Below are positions 15,889 to 24,990 of a stretch of 64,000 nt of DNA, one piece after another. This DNA is from Sphingobium sp. CR2-8 (lineage in GTDB: Bacteria; Pseudomonadota; Alphaproteobacteria; Sphingomonadales; Sphingomonadaceae), in NCBI RefSeq assembly GCF_035818615.1, contig NZ_JAYKZY010000001.1, positions 412,501-476,500 of the forward strand, given 5' to 3'. The notes under the pieces are model-generated. The model saw only the letters and a list, made by a program, of their open reading frames with translations. It was not told the DNA's origin and ran no database searches. The position numbers and the translations under genes were made by a program. The first letter of the stretch is position 1. Every line of letters starts with the position of its first letter.

Positions 15889-17297
15889 TTCTTTTCTCCC
15901 GGTTCGCCCTGCCGCATCATCTTGTCGCGGTCGGACAGATGTTCCGCAATCTCGCCGGTCTGGCCGGGATAGCGGCCAGATTTCGGCTCCATCGTGTCGA
16001 GATTCCAGTCGCCCTCGACAAAGGGCGCGCGGGTCTGGGCCATCTTCGGATAGCCGCCCACCTGCTTTTCATCATCGATGATTTCGCCGCGTCCTTCGGC
16101 GACGAAGAAGAGGACGCGCAGGTCGTCGGCGTCGCGGTCCCAGGGGCGTGCGCCCGCGCGCGCCAGGACATGGGTTTCGACGTCGCGGGTCGGCAGCACC
16201 GCCGTGCCCGGCCACCAGACCGGCGGCGCGGGCAGATCGTTCAGTTTCGCGCGGGTCTCGCCATAGCGGCCGAACATCGGCAGGGCGACGCCGAACCGGT
16301 CGACGGCGATATTGTCCTTGCCATGATAATCGAGGTCGCCATCGCCGCCCAGCATGAGGAAGGGCATGCCGGGCGCAGTGGACACGCCGCCGCGCAGCAC
16401 GTTCCCGACGGCGGACAGCTTGCCGGTCTGATAGGGATGGTCGCCCCATTCCAGCGCCATCAGATTGTAATGAACCGCCCGTTCACCCGGATCATAGAGG
16501 ATGTTGTTGACCAGCTCGACCTGTGCGCCGCCTTTCAGCAACGGGTTGCGTTCCTTGTTATGGGCATAGAGATTGCGCCAGATCATGATCTGGCTGGCAT
16601 TGTCGTGGATCAACGTGCCCTTGCTATGCTCGCCCTTGGGATGGCTGGCGTCGGCCAGCCCCTCCGCCGCGATGTTGTAGGAGAAGGTGATGGCGTGGCT
16701 GGTGCCGCGCCGCCAGTCGTCGGGCGTCTTGCCCTCGAAGCGGGGGCCGGACGCGGACATATTCTCGTCGATGGCCCAGGTGAAGCTGCAATGATCGACG
16801 ATGACATGATGCGCGCCCACGGTGGACATGGCGTCCGCTTCCCATCCGCTCATCTTGGGTTGGTCGTCGACGCCGGTGCGGACGCGGATGTGGCGGATGA
16901 CGACGTCATGGGTGGCGATGTCGATGCCGGTCTTTATCAGGGTGATGCCGGGCGATGGCGCGGTCTGGCCCGCAATCGTGACATAGGGTTCGGTGATCCT
17001 GAACGCCTGCCGCTGCATGTCGATGATGCCGCCGACTTCGAACACGATGATGCGCGGGCCTTTCGCCTCCAGCGCGGCCTTGAAGCTGCCGGGGCCATCC
17101 GACGCCAGGGTGGTGACGCGGATGATGCGCCCGCCGCGGCCGCCCGGGGTGGTGGCGGCCCAGCCGACGGCGCCGGGGAAGGCGAGGGCGGCGGTCTGGC
17201 TGGTCGATCGCGATGGCGCGGGCGCGGCGATAGCGATCGGGGGCAGAGCAAGCGCGGCCAGCAGGGCAAGGGGTGGCAGCACCGGAACATGGGTCAT
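15885..17297 (-). CDS. Pectate lyase, polysaccharide lyase family 1-like
   Basis: 470 aa with a signal peptide (cleavage after about residue 25, LALPPIAIAAPA). It is a right-handed beta-helix protein: FPGAVGWAATTPGGRGGRII near residue 40 is the characteristic start, followed by IIVFEVGGIIDM, YVTIAGQTAPSPGITLI, VVIRHIRVRTG, VIVDHCSFTWAIDENMSAS and IMIWRNLYAHNKERNPLLKGG, the typical Pel rungs with calcium-site acidic residues. It cleaves polygalacturonate by beta-elimination to unsaturated oligouronides, consistent with KduI/KduD nearby. It is exported to the periplasm or outside the cell. A perfect GACACCGGTGTC operator is 60 bp upstream of its start. The cupin gene is co-transcribed. Confidence 0.9.
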   Translation of the reverse strand: MTHVPVLPPLALLAALALPPIAIAAPAPSRSTSQTAALAFPGAVGWAATTPGGRGGRIIRVTTLASDGPGSFKAALEAKGPRIIVFEVGGIIDMQRQAFRITEPYVTIAGQTAPSPGITLIKTGIDIATHDVVIRHIRVRTGVDDQPKMSGWEADAMSTVGAHHVIVDHCSFTWAIDENMSASGPRFEGKTPDDWRRGTSHAITFSYNIAAEGLADASHPKGEHSKGTLIHDNASQIMIWRNLYAHNKERNPLLKGGAQVELVNNILYDPGERAVHYNLMALEWGDHPYQTGKLSAVGNVLRGGVSTAPGMPFLMLGGDGDLDYHGKDNIAVDRFGVALPMFGRYGETRAKLNDLPAPPVWWPGTAVLPTRDVETHVLARAGARPWDRDADDLRVLFFVAEGRGEIIDDEKQVGGYPKMAQTRAPFVEGDWNLDTMEPKSGRYPGQTGEIAEHLSDRDKMMRQGEPGEKK

Positions 17298-17357
17298 GGC
17301 TTCATCTCTCCTATGGGGTCATCCTGCCATTGGCACCTAGGGTTCGCAAGATGATTT

Positions 17358-17369
17358 GACACCGGTGTC
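17358..17369. promoter_or_regulatory. LacI-type operator GACACCGGTGTC upstream of pectate lyase
   Basis: Perfect palindrome, identical to the one before kduI. It lies in the divergent region between the pectate lyase and TonB receptor genes, 303 bp from a second copy at 17661. Confidence 0.75.
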
Positions 17370-17660
17370 CGCTTATCGTGCATGTTCCACATGGGGCGAG
17401 GTGGAAGCGAAGCTGGGGGCGTGCTTTTGGCGATATGCACCGTTCTGACCCTGCATATGGATACGGAAATGGCTGCAAAGCGGCCTGTGACCGATGGGTC
17501 GATGGCGGTCGCGGGAATTGATGAGAAGCTTGCCTTGCAGCCAGTTTGGTTGGCACTGCGTGAGTGCAAAGACATTATGCTCGTTAATCAGTGATATAGC
17601 CGGTAAAATCCGTTGGATGTTCGGAGCATATTGACAGGCGATAGCGTCTGGCGCATCTAT
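17370..17660. other. Spacer between two operators, no gene called
   Basis: About 290 bp in the divergent region. A plus-strand frame at 17382-17594 (70 codons) has no recognisable family and no ribosome site, so it is not called. The two operator copies at each end could allow repressor looping. Confidence 0.45.
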
Positions 17661-17672
17661 GACACCGGTTTC
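17661..17672. promoter_or_regulatory. LacI-type operator GACACCGGTTTC upstream of the TonB receptor
   Basis: One mismatch from the GACACCGGTGTC palindrome; 123 bp before the TonB receptor start codon. Confidence 0.6.
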
Positions 17673-17794
17673 CAAGCATGCGTTTCGATCGGCAAGAGCC
17701 GACGGCGCAGGACGGGCATGTCGCCTGTCGGGACCCGCATATGCAGCAGGTTCGGGCATCGGACGTGCTGGCAACAGGAAGGAGAGGAAAGCTG

Positions 17795-20674
17795 ATGCAA
17801 GGGAATGGCTTTAATCGTGGCAACCGGCATTGGCTGGCGGGCGCATCGCTGGCCGCACTGCTGCTGGCGATGCCGGGCGGCGCACTGGCCCAGGATACGG
17901 CACAGGCCGACCCGGCGCAGGCTGCGGCTGCGCCCCAAGTCGCCGCCGATGGCGATGCCGCCGACATCGTCGTGACGGGCTTTCGCCAGTCTCTGGGCGC
18001 GGCCATCAACCTCAAACGCCAGACGGTGGGATCGGTCGACGCGATCGTCGCGGAAGATATCGCGAAATTCCCTGACCAGAATCTGGCGGAATCGCTGCAA
18101 CGCATTCCCGGCATCTCGATCCAGCGCGATGGCGGCGAGGGCCGTGCGATCACCGTCCGCGGCCTGGGCGCGCAATTCACCCGCGTGCGCGTAAATGGTC
18201 TGGAAACCGTCGCCACCTCGACAGACGGCGCCAGTTCCAACCGCGATCGCGCGTTCGATTTCAACGTGTTCGCGTCCGAACTGTTCAGTTCGCTGGTGGT
18301 GCATAAAACCGCCGAAGCGTCACTGGACGAAGGATCGCTGGGCGCGGTTGTGGACCTCAATACCGGCAACCCGCTGGCGGGAAAGGGCGGCTTCACCTTC
18401 GTGGGGTCGGCGACCGGCTCCTACAACGATCTCAGCAAGAAATGGGGGCCGCGCCTTGCGGGCCTGATGTCCTGGAAGTCGGACGACGGCCAATGGGGCG
18501 TGGCGCTGTCCGCCGCCTATTCCAAGCTCGACACCAAGCAGATGGGCAACAACACAGTGCGCTGGTCGCAGGCGCGGCTGGACAGCGTCAACGGCACGCG
18601 CTGCTTCACCCAGCCGAACAGCGGCGGCACCTATCTGCCTGGCGCGGCCTGCAACCAGGCCGCGCTCGCCTTCCACCCGCGCATTCCGCGCTATGGCGAA
18701 ATCGCGCAGGAACGCGAGCGTCTGGGCATCACCGGATCGATCCAGTGGGCGCCCTCCGAAGCGACCAAAGTCTCGATCGACGGTCTCTTCTCCCGCTTCC
18801 GCGAAACGCGCGAGGAGAAATGGGGCGAAGTGCTGCTGCGGTCGAACGAACGGTCGATCGATGTCCTGAACCCGGTCTATGACAGCAACAACAATATGGT
18901 GTCGGCGACGCTGAACGACGCCTGGGTCCGTACCGAACATTATCTGCGCAAGTCGCAGACCAAATTCTATCAGCTGGGCGCGACCTGGGATCAGGATCTG
19001 GGCGACAGCTTCCGCTTCACCCTGCTCGGGGGCTTCTCCAAGTCGGATGCGTCGATCCCGGTCGAAACCACGCTGGTGTTCGACGATCGCGATGCGCAGG
19101 GCTATAAGTACGACTATAGCGACATGCGTCGTCCGGTGCTGACCTTCGGCACCAGTGTCACCGATCCGGCCAATTTCCAGCTCGCCGAAATCCGCGACCG
19201 GCCCTCGTCCACCATCAACAAGTTCCGCACCGTGCAGCTGCGCACCGAATGGGACGTGGCCGAAGGCTTCACGGTGAAGACGGGCGGGGTCTATCGCCGT
19301 TTCTCCTTCGACACCGAAGGCTTCACCCGCGACACGGTCGTGTGCGGCAATGGCGGCTTGGATCGCGTGCTGGGGACGGTCAATTGTTCGCCCACCAGCG
19401 CCTTCGGCCCGACAGCCATTTACGGCTTGCCGGTGACGGCGGCGCTGTCGCAACTCTTCACGCTCAAGGGCGCGAACGCGCCCGCTGGCACGACGACCCA
19501 GTGGCTGGTGCCCAATCTGGAGACCGGCACCGCCTACACCAAGCTCTATGATCGGGCGCTGGCGGTAGACCCGGGCAATACGCGCGGCGTGGTGGAAACG
19601 GTCAAGGGCGGCTATATCCAGTTCGACGCAAAGGGCGATATATTCGGTCTGGAATATGCCGCCAATGCGGGCGTGCGTTATGTACGGACCGGCCAAAGCG
19701 CACAGGGGCTATTGGCGGGGGTCAATCGTACGATCAGGCGGTCCTACGAAGATTGGTTGCCGGCATTGAACGTCGCTATCTTCCCGCACCGCGACTTCAT
19801 CGTTCGCGCATCGGTAGCCGATGTCATCACGCGGCCGAGCCTGGGCAGCTTGACGCCGGGCGGCTCGGTGGACGGCTTCAACTATAATATCAGCTTCGGC
19901 AATCCACAGCTGGAACCGTTCCGCGCGACGTCCTACGATCTGGCGTTCGAATATTATTTCGCGCCGCAATCGCTGTTCTCGGTCGCCTTCTTCAAGAAGG
20001 ATGTGTCGAGTTTCCCGATCAGCGATACGACCACCGGTACATATGCATCGACGGGTCTGCCGGTGTCGATCATCCCGCCAAGTTCTCCTGCGGCGGGTAA
20101 TGTCGAAGGGCGCTTGTGGAACATTACCCGGCCCATCAACGGGTCCGGCGCCAGCCTGAAAGGCGTGGAAATCGCCTTGCAGGCGCCATTCACCTTCCTG
20201 CCCGGTTTCCTGTCCCATTTTGGCGGCATCGTGAATGCGACCTTCATCAAATCCAGTGCGACCTACACGACACCGGGGCCGATTTTGAACCCATGTTCCG
20301 GTGCAAACTGCGCCTTGGGGCCAAACGTGCCGGTGACACGGACGGAAACGCTGTTCGGCCTGTCCAAGAAAGCGATCAACGGTACGCTCTATTATGAGGA
20401 TGCGAAATTCAGTGCGCGCGCATCCGTCAGCTATCGTGGTCCCTATATTGATGGCACCAGCGGCACCGGCAACGTGTTCGAAGGCTATAACAGCACGATC
20501 AACGTCGATGCGTCGATCCGCTACAAATTGTTCGAAGGTCTGGAACTGTCGCTGGAAGGCATCAACCTGACCGACGATTATCGTGATCGCTACACCGACG
20601 TCGATACCAATCGCAATTATGAGCAGCTGCATTTCGGCCGCACCATCCAGATAGGTGCGCGGTTCAAGATGTGA
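17795..20674 (+). CDS. TonB-dependent receptor, pectin-oligosaccharide locus
   Basis: 959 aa outer-membrane protein. The start at 17795 follows GGAAGGAGAGG and gives a signal peptide (GNRHWLAGASLAALLLAMPG, ending ALAQ). A TonB box (DIVVTGFR) precedes the plug domain (DAIVAEDIAKFPDQNLAESL, IPGISIQRDGGEGRAITVRG), then a 22-strand barrel ending in an aromatic-basic strand (IQIGARFKM). There is no FecA-type signalling extension. It is divergent from the pectate lyase gene, with two LacI-type operators between them, and followed by GH43. It is therefore the probable importer of oligogalacturonides or arabinan fragments; the ligand is inferred from context only. Confidence 0.92.
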   Translation: MQGNGFNRGNRHWLAGASLAALLLAMPGGALAQDTAQADPAQAAAAPQVAADGDAADIVVTGFRQSLGAAINLKRQTVGSVDAIVAEDIAKFPDQNLAESLQRIPGISIQRDGGEGRAITVRGLGAQFTRVRVNGLETVATSTDGASSNRDRAFDFNVFASELFSSLVVHKTAEASLDEGSLGAVVDLNTGNPLAGKGGFTFVGSATGSYNDLSKKWGPRLAGLMSWKSDDGQWGVALSAAYSKLDTKQMGNNTVRWSQARLDSVNGTRCFTQPNSGGTYLPGAACNQAALAFHPRIPRYGEIAQERERLGITGSIQWAPSEATKVSIDGLFSRFRETREEKWGEVLLRSNERSIDVLNPVYDSNNNMVSATLNDAWVRTEHYLRKSQTKFYQLGATWDQDLGDSFRFTLLGGFSKSDASIPVETTLVFDDRDAQGYKYDYSDMRRPVLTFGTSVTDPANFQLAEIRDRPSSTINKFRTVQLRTEWDVAEGFTVKTGGVYRRFSFDTEGFTRDTVVCGNGGLDRVLGTVNCSPTSAFGPTAIYGLPVTAALSQLFTLKGANAPAGTTTQWLVPNLETGTAYTKLYDRALAVDPGNTRGVVETVKGGYIQFDAKGDIFGLEYAANAGVRYVRTGQSAQGLLAGVNRTIRRSYEDWLPALNVAIFPHRDFIVRASVADVITRPSLGSLTPGGSVDGFNYNISFGNPQLEPFRATSYDLAFEYYFAPQSLFSVAFFKKDVSSFPISDTTTGTYASTGLPVSIIPPSSPAAGNVEGRLWNITRPINGSGASLKGVEIALQAPFTFLPGFLSHFGGIVNATFIKSSATYTTPGPILNPCSGANCALGPNVPVTRTETLFGLSKKAINGTLYYEDAKFSARASVSYRGPYIDGTSGTGNVFEGYNSTINVDASIRYKLFEGLELSLEGINLTDDYRDRYTDVDTNRNYEQLHFGRTIQIGARFKM

Positions 20675-20682
20675 CGGCTCAT

Positions 20683-20718
20683 GGGTCCGGGCCGCCTCTG
20701 CACGGGCGGCCCGGACCC
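20683..20718 (+). terminator. Hairpin between the TonB receptor and GH43 genes
   Basis: A perfect 14-bp GC-rich stem (arms 20683-20696 and 20705-20718) with an 8-base loop, followed by TTTAT. It lies 8 bp after the receptor stop and 21 bp before the GH43 start, so it may attenuate rather than fully end transcription. Confidence 0.75.
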
Positions 20719-20739
20719 TTTATCTATGTGGGAGACAGC

Positions 20740-22359
20740 ATGACGATCAGCCGCCGCGACGCTATGACCGGGCTGGTAGCGGGGAGCGCAGTGGCGCTGG
20801 CCCGCTCCGACATGGTACAGGCCGCGCTGCCCCCGCCCGGCTCGACTCCGTCCGCCTCGACCTTGGCAACCGACTGGAAGCGCGGCCCTGACAATCAACG
20901 CATCGCCGATCTGGGCGACGGACGCTTTCTCAATCCGCTCTTGTCGGGCGACCGGCCCGATCCCGCCATTCTGAAGGACGGCGCGGATTATTACATGACC
21001 TTTTCCAGCTTCGACAGCTATCCCGGCATCACCATCTGGCACAGCCGCGACCTCATCAACTGGCAACCGCGCAAGGCGGCGCTTAACAAGAATATTGGGT
21101 CGGTCTGGGCCGTCAGCCTGGAAAAATATAAGGGCCGCTACTTCCTCTACATCCCGGTCAAGGCCAGCCCGAACAGCATCTTCGTCATCCATGCCGACCA
21201 TATCGACGGCCCATGGAGCGATCCGATCGACCTCAAACTGCACGCGCATATCGATCCGTGCCATGTGGTGGGGGAGGATGGCAGCCGCTGGCTGTTCCTG
21301 TCGGGCGGCGACCGCATCCGCTTGTCCGAAGACGGGCTGGCGACGGTGGGCGCGGTCGAACATGTGTACGACCCCTGGCGCTATCCCGACACATGGGATG
21401 TGGAAGGGTTTTCGCCCGAAGGCCCGAAGATCCACCGGCACGGCGACTGGTTCTATATGCTGACCGCCGTGGGCGGCACCGCCGGACCGCCGACCGGCCA
21501 TATGGTGATCGCCGCGCGCGCCAAATCGATCCACGGGCCATGGGAACAGCACCCCGGCAACCCGCTGGTCCGCACCGAAAGCACGGACGAACGCTGGTGG
21601 TCGCGCGGCCATGCCAGCCTGGTCGAGGCGCCGGACAAAAGCTGGTGGGCGCTCTATCATGGCTATGAAAACGGGCTGTGGACGCTGGGGCGGCAGACAT
21701 TGCTCGATCCGGTGGAATGGACGGCGGACGGCTGGTTCCGCATGACCGGCGGCGACCTGTCACGCCCCTTGCCCAAGCCGCGCGGCGGACAGGCGCTGCC
21801 CCATGGCATGGCGCTGTCGGACGATTTCAGGGATCTCAGGCTCGGCGCGAAATGGAATTTCTTCCGCCCCGCACCGGACGAGGCAAGCCGGGCGCGGGTA
21901 GAGAAGGGCGCGCTGATCCTGCAAGGGCGGGGCACCGCGCCAGTCGATTTATCGCCCCTGCTGCTGATTGCGGGCGACCCTGCCTATGAATTTCAATGCG
22001 ACATAGAAATCGCCCCCGGCGGGACGGCGGGATTGATCCTCTTTTACGACGACAAGCTCTATTGCGGTCTGGGGTTTGATGAAACGCGCTTCGTCACCCA
22101 TCAATATGGGATGGAGCGGGGGCGACCGGCCAATCCCCATGGCCGACGACTGACGATGAAGGTCAGCAACCGTCATCATATCGTCTCCTATCATCTGTCC
22201 GGCGATGGCGGGGCGACATGGAGCCGCTTCGACCGGGGCATGGAAGTTTCGGGATATCATCATAATGTCCGCGGCGGATTTCTGATGCTGCGACCGGGCC
22301 TCTATGCAGCGGGGCCGGGGGAAGCGCGGTTCCGCAACTTCCGGTTCCGGGCGCTCTAG
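20740..22359 (+). CDS. Glycoside hydrolase family 43 enzyme with C-terminal lectin-like domain
   Basis: 539 aa from the ATG at 20740 (GGGAGA upstream). Tat-type export signal (SRRDAMTGLVAGSAVALARS). The five-bladed propeller shows the three GH43 acidic sites: GDRPDPAILKDGADYYM (catalytic base Asp), WSDPIDL with AHIDPCHVVGEDGSRWLF, and VEGFSPEGPKIHRHGDWFYM (general acid Glu). About residues 355-539 form a concanavalin-like module (DDFRDLRLGAKWNFFRP onward), as in GH43 arabinofuranosidases/xylosidases. It probably trims arabinan, arabinogalactan or xylan side chains from pectin in the periplasm. Specificity cannot be decided from sequence. Confidence 0.9.
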   Translation: MTISRRDAMTGLVAGSAVALARSDMVQAALPPPGSTPSASTLATDWKRGPDNQRIADLGDGRFLNPLLSGDRPDPAILKDGADYYMTFSSFDSYPGITIWHSRDLINWQPRKAALNKNIGSVWAVSLEKYKGRYFLYIPVKASPNSIFVIHADHIDGPWSDPIDLKLHAHIDPCHVVGEDGSRWLFLSGGDRIRLSEDGLATVGAVEHVYDPWRYPDTWDVEGFSPEGPKIHRHGDWFYMLTAVGGTAGPPTGHMVIAARAKSIHGPWEQHPGNPLVRTESTDERWWSRGHASLVEAPDKSWWALYHGYENGLWTLGRQTLLDPVEWTADGWFRMTGGDLSRPLPKPRGGQALPHGMALSDDFRDLRLGAKWNFFRPAPDEASRARVEKGALILQGRGTAPVDLSPLLLIAGDPAYEFQCDIEIAPGGTAGLILFYDDKLYCGLGFDETRFVTHQYGMERGRPANPHGRRLTMKVSNRHHIVSYHLSGDGGATWSRFDRGMEVSGYHHNVRGGFLMLRPGLYAAGPGEARFRNFRFRAL

Positions 22360-22360
22360 A

Positions 22361-22462
22361 GCATTTTCGAAGCAGATGACGTCATCTGCTGGCTTGGAAA
22401 ATGCGGAAAACAAAGAACAACTAGAGCATAATCCGATCCTTTATGATCGGATTATGCTCTAG
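22361..22462. repeat. Composite palindromic intergenic element
   Basis: Two hairpins lie side by side. The first (22361-22404) pairs GCATTTTC...GCAGATGAC with GTCATCTGC...GAAAATGC. The second (22421-22462) has perfect 18-bp arms, CTAGAGCATAATCCGATC and its complement, around a CTTTAT loop. Each is introduced by CTAGAGCAT. The arrangement looks like a dispersed repetitive element of alphaproteobacteria and may also end transcription from both sides. Confidence 0.75.
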
Positions 22463-22514
22463 TGAGCCAAGGCTGTTCCCGTACCACGTCCTGCTGAACC
22501 TGTTTCAGCATCCA

Positions 22515-22985
22515 TCATAACGGGATCGCCGTCGTATATTTCGTCATGGACAGGGCGAAATGCGACGCCGCGCCCGCGACAGACGCATGGCCGAGCAATA
22601 TCTGCATGAGGAAGCGGTTATAATCCTCCACATCCGCGACGACGACGCGGATCAGATAGTCCCATTCCCCCGACATCGAAAAACATTCCACGATCTCCGG
22701 CCGACCATCGACGAAATGTTCGAAAGCGGCGCGCGCGTCGCGGGCGTGGCTGCGCATGCGGATGTTGCACAACACATTGACCCCGCGTCCGACCTGCGCC
22801 GGGTCCACCAGCCGGACGGTGCGGGTCAGGACGCCCGCAGCCTCCAGCGCCTTGATCCGTCGCCAGCAGGACGCGCTAGACGCGCCGACCCGTTCGGCCA
22901 GATCCTGATGACTGATCGCGGCGTCGGCCTGAAGCACGAAGAGGATCTTGCGATCCACTGCATCGATTTGACCATCCTGTTTCAT
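22515..22985 (-). CDS. Lrp/AsnC family regulator
   Basis: 156 aa from the ATG at 22985; the frame runs further upstream but that part is the promoter region of phhA. Winged HTH at residues 8-60 (IDAVDRKILFVLQADAAISH, then DLAERVGASSASCWRRIKAL) and a C-terminal RAM ligand-binding domain (GRPEIVECFSMSGEWDYLIR, YNRFLMQILLGHASVAGAAS). It is divergent from the phenylalanine/tyrosine operon, so it very probably controls phhA and may sense an aromatic amino acid. A perfect ATGATATCAT palindrome between the two genes is a candidate site. Confidence 0.92.
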   Translation of the reverse strand: MKQDGQIDAVDRKILFVLQADAAISHQDLAERVGASSASCWRRIKALEAAGVLTRTVRLVDPAQVGRGVNVLCNIRMRSHARDARAAFEHFVDGRPEIVECFSMSGEWDYLIRVVVADVEDYNRFLMQILLGHASVAGAASHFALSMTKYTTAIPL

Positions 22986-23001
22986 AAATCGCCATGATGT
23001 G

Positions 23002-23011
23002 ATGATATCAT
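23002..23011. promoter_or_regulatory. Palindrome ATGATATCAT between lrp-type gene and phhA
   Basis: Perfect 10-bp palindrome in the 94-bp divergent region, in an AT-rich stretch that also must hold both promoters. It is a candidate operator for the Lrp-type regulator. Confidence 0.45.
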
Positions 23012-23079
23012 AACTATTATAGGCCGAACCATGCCCAGAATGAAACGAAATTTCCGCATGGGCATGGCATGATACAGCC

Positions 23080-23949
23080 ATGGCGCAAACCGATATCACC
23101 GCTCCGACAGGCGCGGCCGACGACTGGAGCATAGCGCAGGACTGGGCGTCCTATACCGCGCAGGACCATGCGATGTGGGACCGACTGTTCGCGCGTCAGG
23201 CGCAGATGCTGCCCGGCCGCGCCGTGCCCGAATTTCTGGAAGGGCTGGACATATTGCGGATGACGAAGCCGGGCATTCCCGACTTCGCCGAATTGTCCGA
23301 CCGGCTGATGCAGCGCACGGGGTGGCAGGTGATCGCGGTGCCCGGCCTGGTGCCGGACAGCGTGTTTTTCGATCATCTGGCGAACCGCCGCTTCGTCGCC
23401 GGACGCTTCATCCGTCAGCCCGACCAGATCGACTATCTCCAGGAACCGGACGTCTTTCACGACGTGTTCGGCCATGTGCCGCTGCTCGCCAACCCGGTGT
23501 TCGCCGATTATATGCAGGCCTATGGGCAGGGCGGCCTGCGCGCCGATGCGCTGGGGTCGATCGAACGGCTGGCGCGGCTCTACTGGTACACGGTGGAGTT
23601 CGGCTTGATCCGGCAGGGCGACGACCTCAAACTCTATGGCGCGGGGATCGTGTCGTCGCATGGCGAGTCCGTCTTCGCGCTGGACGATCCGTCGCCCCAT
23701 CGCCTGGGGTTCGACCTCCAGCGGCTGATGCGCACCCGCTATCGCATCGATGATTATCAGCAGAGCTATTTCGTGATCGACAGTTTCGAACAGCTGTTGC
23801 GCATGACCGCGGAGACCGACTTCGCGCCGCTCTATGCCGCACTCGCCGGTCTGCCCGATCTCGATACCAACACCATCCTGCCGACCGACCGCGTCTTCCA
23901 TCGCGGCACCCAGGCCTATGCCCATAAGAAGGAAGAGGACGCCCTATGA
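23080..23949 (+). CDS. phhA: Phenylalanine 4-monooxygenase
   Basis: 289-residue, iron- and pterin-dependent hydroxylase that converts phenylalanine to tyrosine. The catalytic core includes GWQVIAVPGLVPDSVFFDHL, the iron ligands in PDVFHDVFGHVPLL (two His) and the Glu in LYWYTVEFGL. It lacks an N-terminal ACT domain, as usual for bacterial enzymes. It is the first gene of a four-gene operon and overlaps hppD by 4 bp (ATGA). A separate pterin carbinolamine dehydratase (phhB) is not present here. Confidence 0.96.
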   Translation: MAQTDITAPTGAADDWSIAQDWASYTAQDHAMWDRLFARQAQMLPGRAVPEFLEGLDILRMTKPGIPDFAELSDRLMQRTGWQVIAVPGLVPDSVFFDHLANRRFVAGRFIRQPDQIDYLQEPDVFHDVFGHVPLLANPVFADYMQAYGQGGLRADALGSIERLARLYWYTVEFGLIRQGDDLKLYGAGIVSSHGESVFALDDPSPHRLGFDLQRLMRTRYRIDDYQQSYFVIDSFEQLLRMTAETDFAPLYAALAGLPDLDTNTILPTDRVFHRGTQAYAHKKEEDAL

Positions 23950-24983
23950 CCAGCGATAATAATCCCCTGGGCCTCAACGGCTTTGAATTTGTCGAATTTA
24001 CCTCGCCCGATCCGGAGGCGATGGCGGAACAGTTCGAGCAGTTGGGTTTCGTCGCCAGCCACCGCCATCCCCGCAAGAACATCACCCGCTATCGCCAGGG
24101 GCGCATCAACCTGATGCTGAACCGCGACGATGCGGGGCGCGTGGCGGAGTTTCGCGGCGTGCATGGCCCATCCGCCAGCGCGATGGCCTTCCGCGTCGCC
24201 GACCCGAAGGCCGCGCTCGACTGGGCGCTCGCCCATGGCGGGAAAGCCACGGCGGAAGACGACATGGTGATCGAGGGGATCGGCGGTGCCTATCTCTATT
24301 TCATGCCGGCGACGGGCGATCCCTATGCCGACTGGGCCGAATATCCGGGCTGGCAGGAGAGGGCGGCCGCGAACAGCGTCGGCCTCGACCTGCTCGACCA
24401 TCTGACCCACAATGTCCGGCGCGGGCAGATGCGGGTATGGAGCGCATTTTATCGCACACTCTTCGGGTTCGAGGAGCAGAAATTCTTCGATATCAAGGGG
24501 AAAGCGACCGGTCTTACCAGCCAGGCGATGATCGCGCCCGACCGGGCGATCCGCATCCCGCTCAACGAAAGCCAGGACGACAGGAGCCAGATCGAGGAGT
24601 TCATCCGCGACTATCATGGCGAAGGGATCCAGCATCTGGCGCTGACCACCGACAATATTTACGAGACGGTGGAGAAGTTGCGCGGGCGTGGCGTGCGGTT
24701 GCAGGACACGATCGAGACCTATTATGAACTGGTCGACAAGCGCGTGCCAGGCCATGGCGAGGATCTGGAACGCCTGCGGGCGAACCGCATCCTGATCGAC
24801 GGTGACGTGGAGAGCGAAGGCATATTGTTGCAGATCTTCACCGAAAATATGTTCGGCCCGATCTTCTTCGAGATCATCCAGCGCAAGGGCAATGAAGGGT
24901 TCGGCAACGGCAATTTCCAAGCGCTGTTCGAAAGCATCGAACTGGATCAGATCCGGCGCGGCGTCGTGCGTGTCGACGCATGA
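23946..24983 (+). CDS. hppD: 4-hydroxyphenylpyruvate dioxygenase
   Basis: 345 aa. It oxidises 4-hydroxyphenylpyruvate to homogentisate. Two vicinal-oxygen-chelate repeats are visible: N-terminal [12 protein letters not shown] and a C-terminal catalytic half with [11 protein letters not shown] (first Fe ligand His), [16 protein letters not shown] (second His) and FFEIIQRKG (Glu). The C-terminal [14 protein letters not shown] is typical. The upstream aminotransferase that makes its substrate from tyrosine is not in the window. It is 7 bp upstream of hmgA. Confidence 0.96.
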   Translation: MTSDNNPLGLNGFEFVEFTSPDPEAMAEQFEQLGFVASHRHPRKNITRYRQGRINLMLNRDDAGRVAEFRGVHGPSASAMAFRVADPKAALDWALAHGGKATAEDDMVIEGIGGAYLYFMPATGDPYADWAEYPGWQERAAANSVGLDLLDHLTHNVRRGQMRVWSAFYRTLFGFEEQKFFDIKGKATGLTSQAMIAPDRAIRIPLNESQDDRSQIEEFIRDYHGEGIQHLALTTDNIYETVEKLRGRGVRLQDTIETYYELVDKRVPGHGEDLERLRANRILIDGDVESEGILLQIFTENMFGPIFFEIIQRKGNEGFGNGNFQALFESIELDQIRRGVVRVDA

Positions 24984-24990
24984 GGCGGGC

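Noticed and set aside
17382..17594. Small plus-strand frame of 70 codons between two operators
   Set aside because: No ribosome site or family; sits in the promoter region of two divergent genes.
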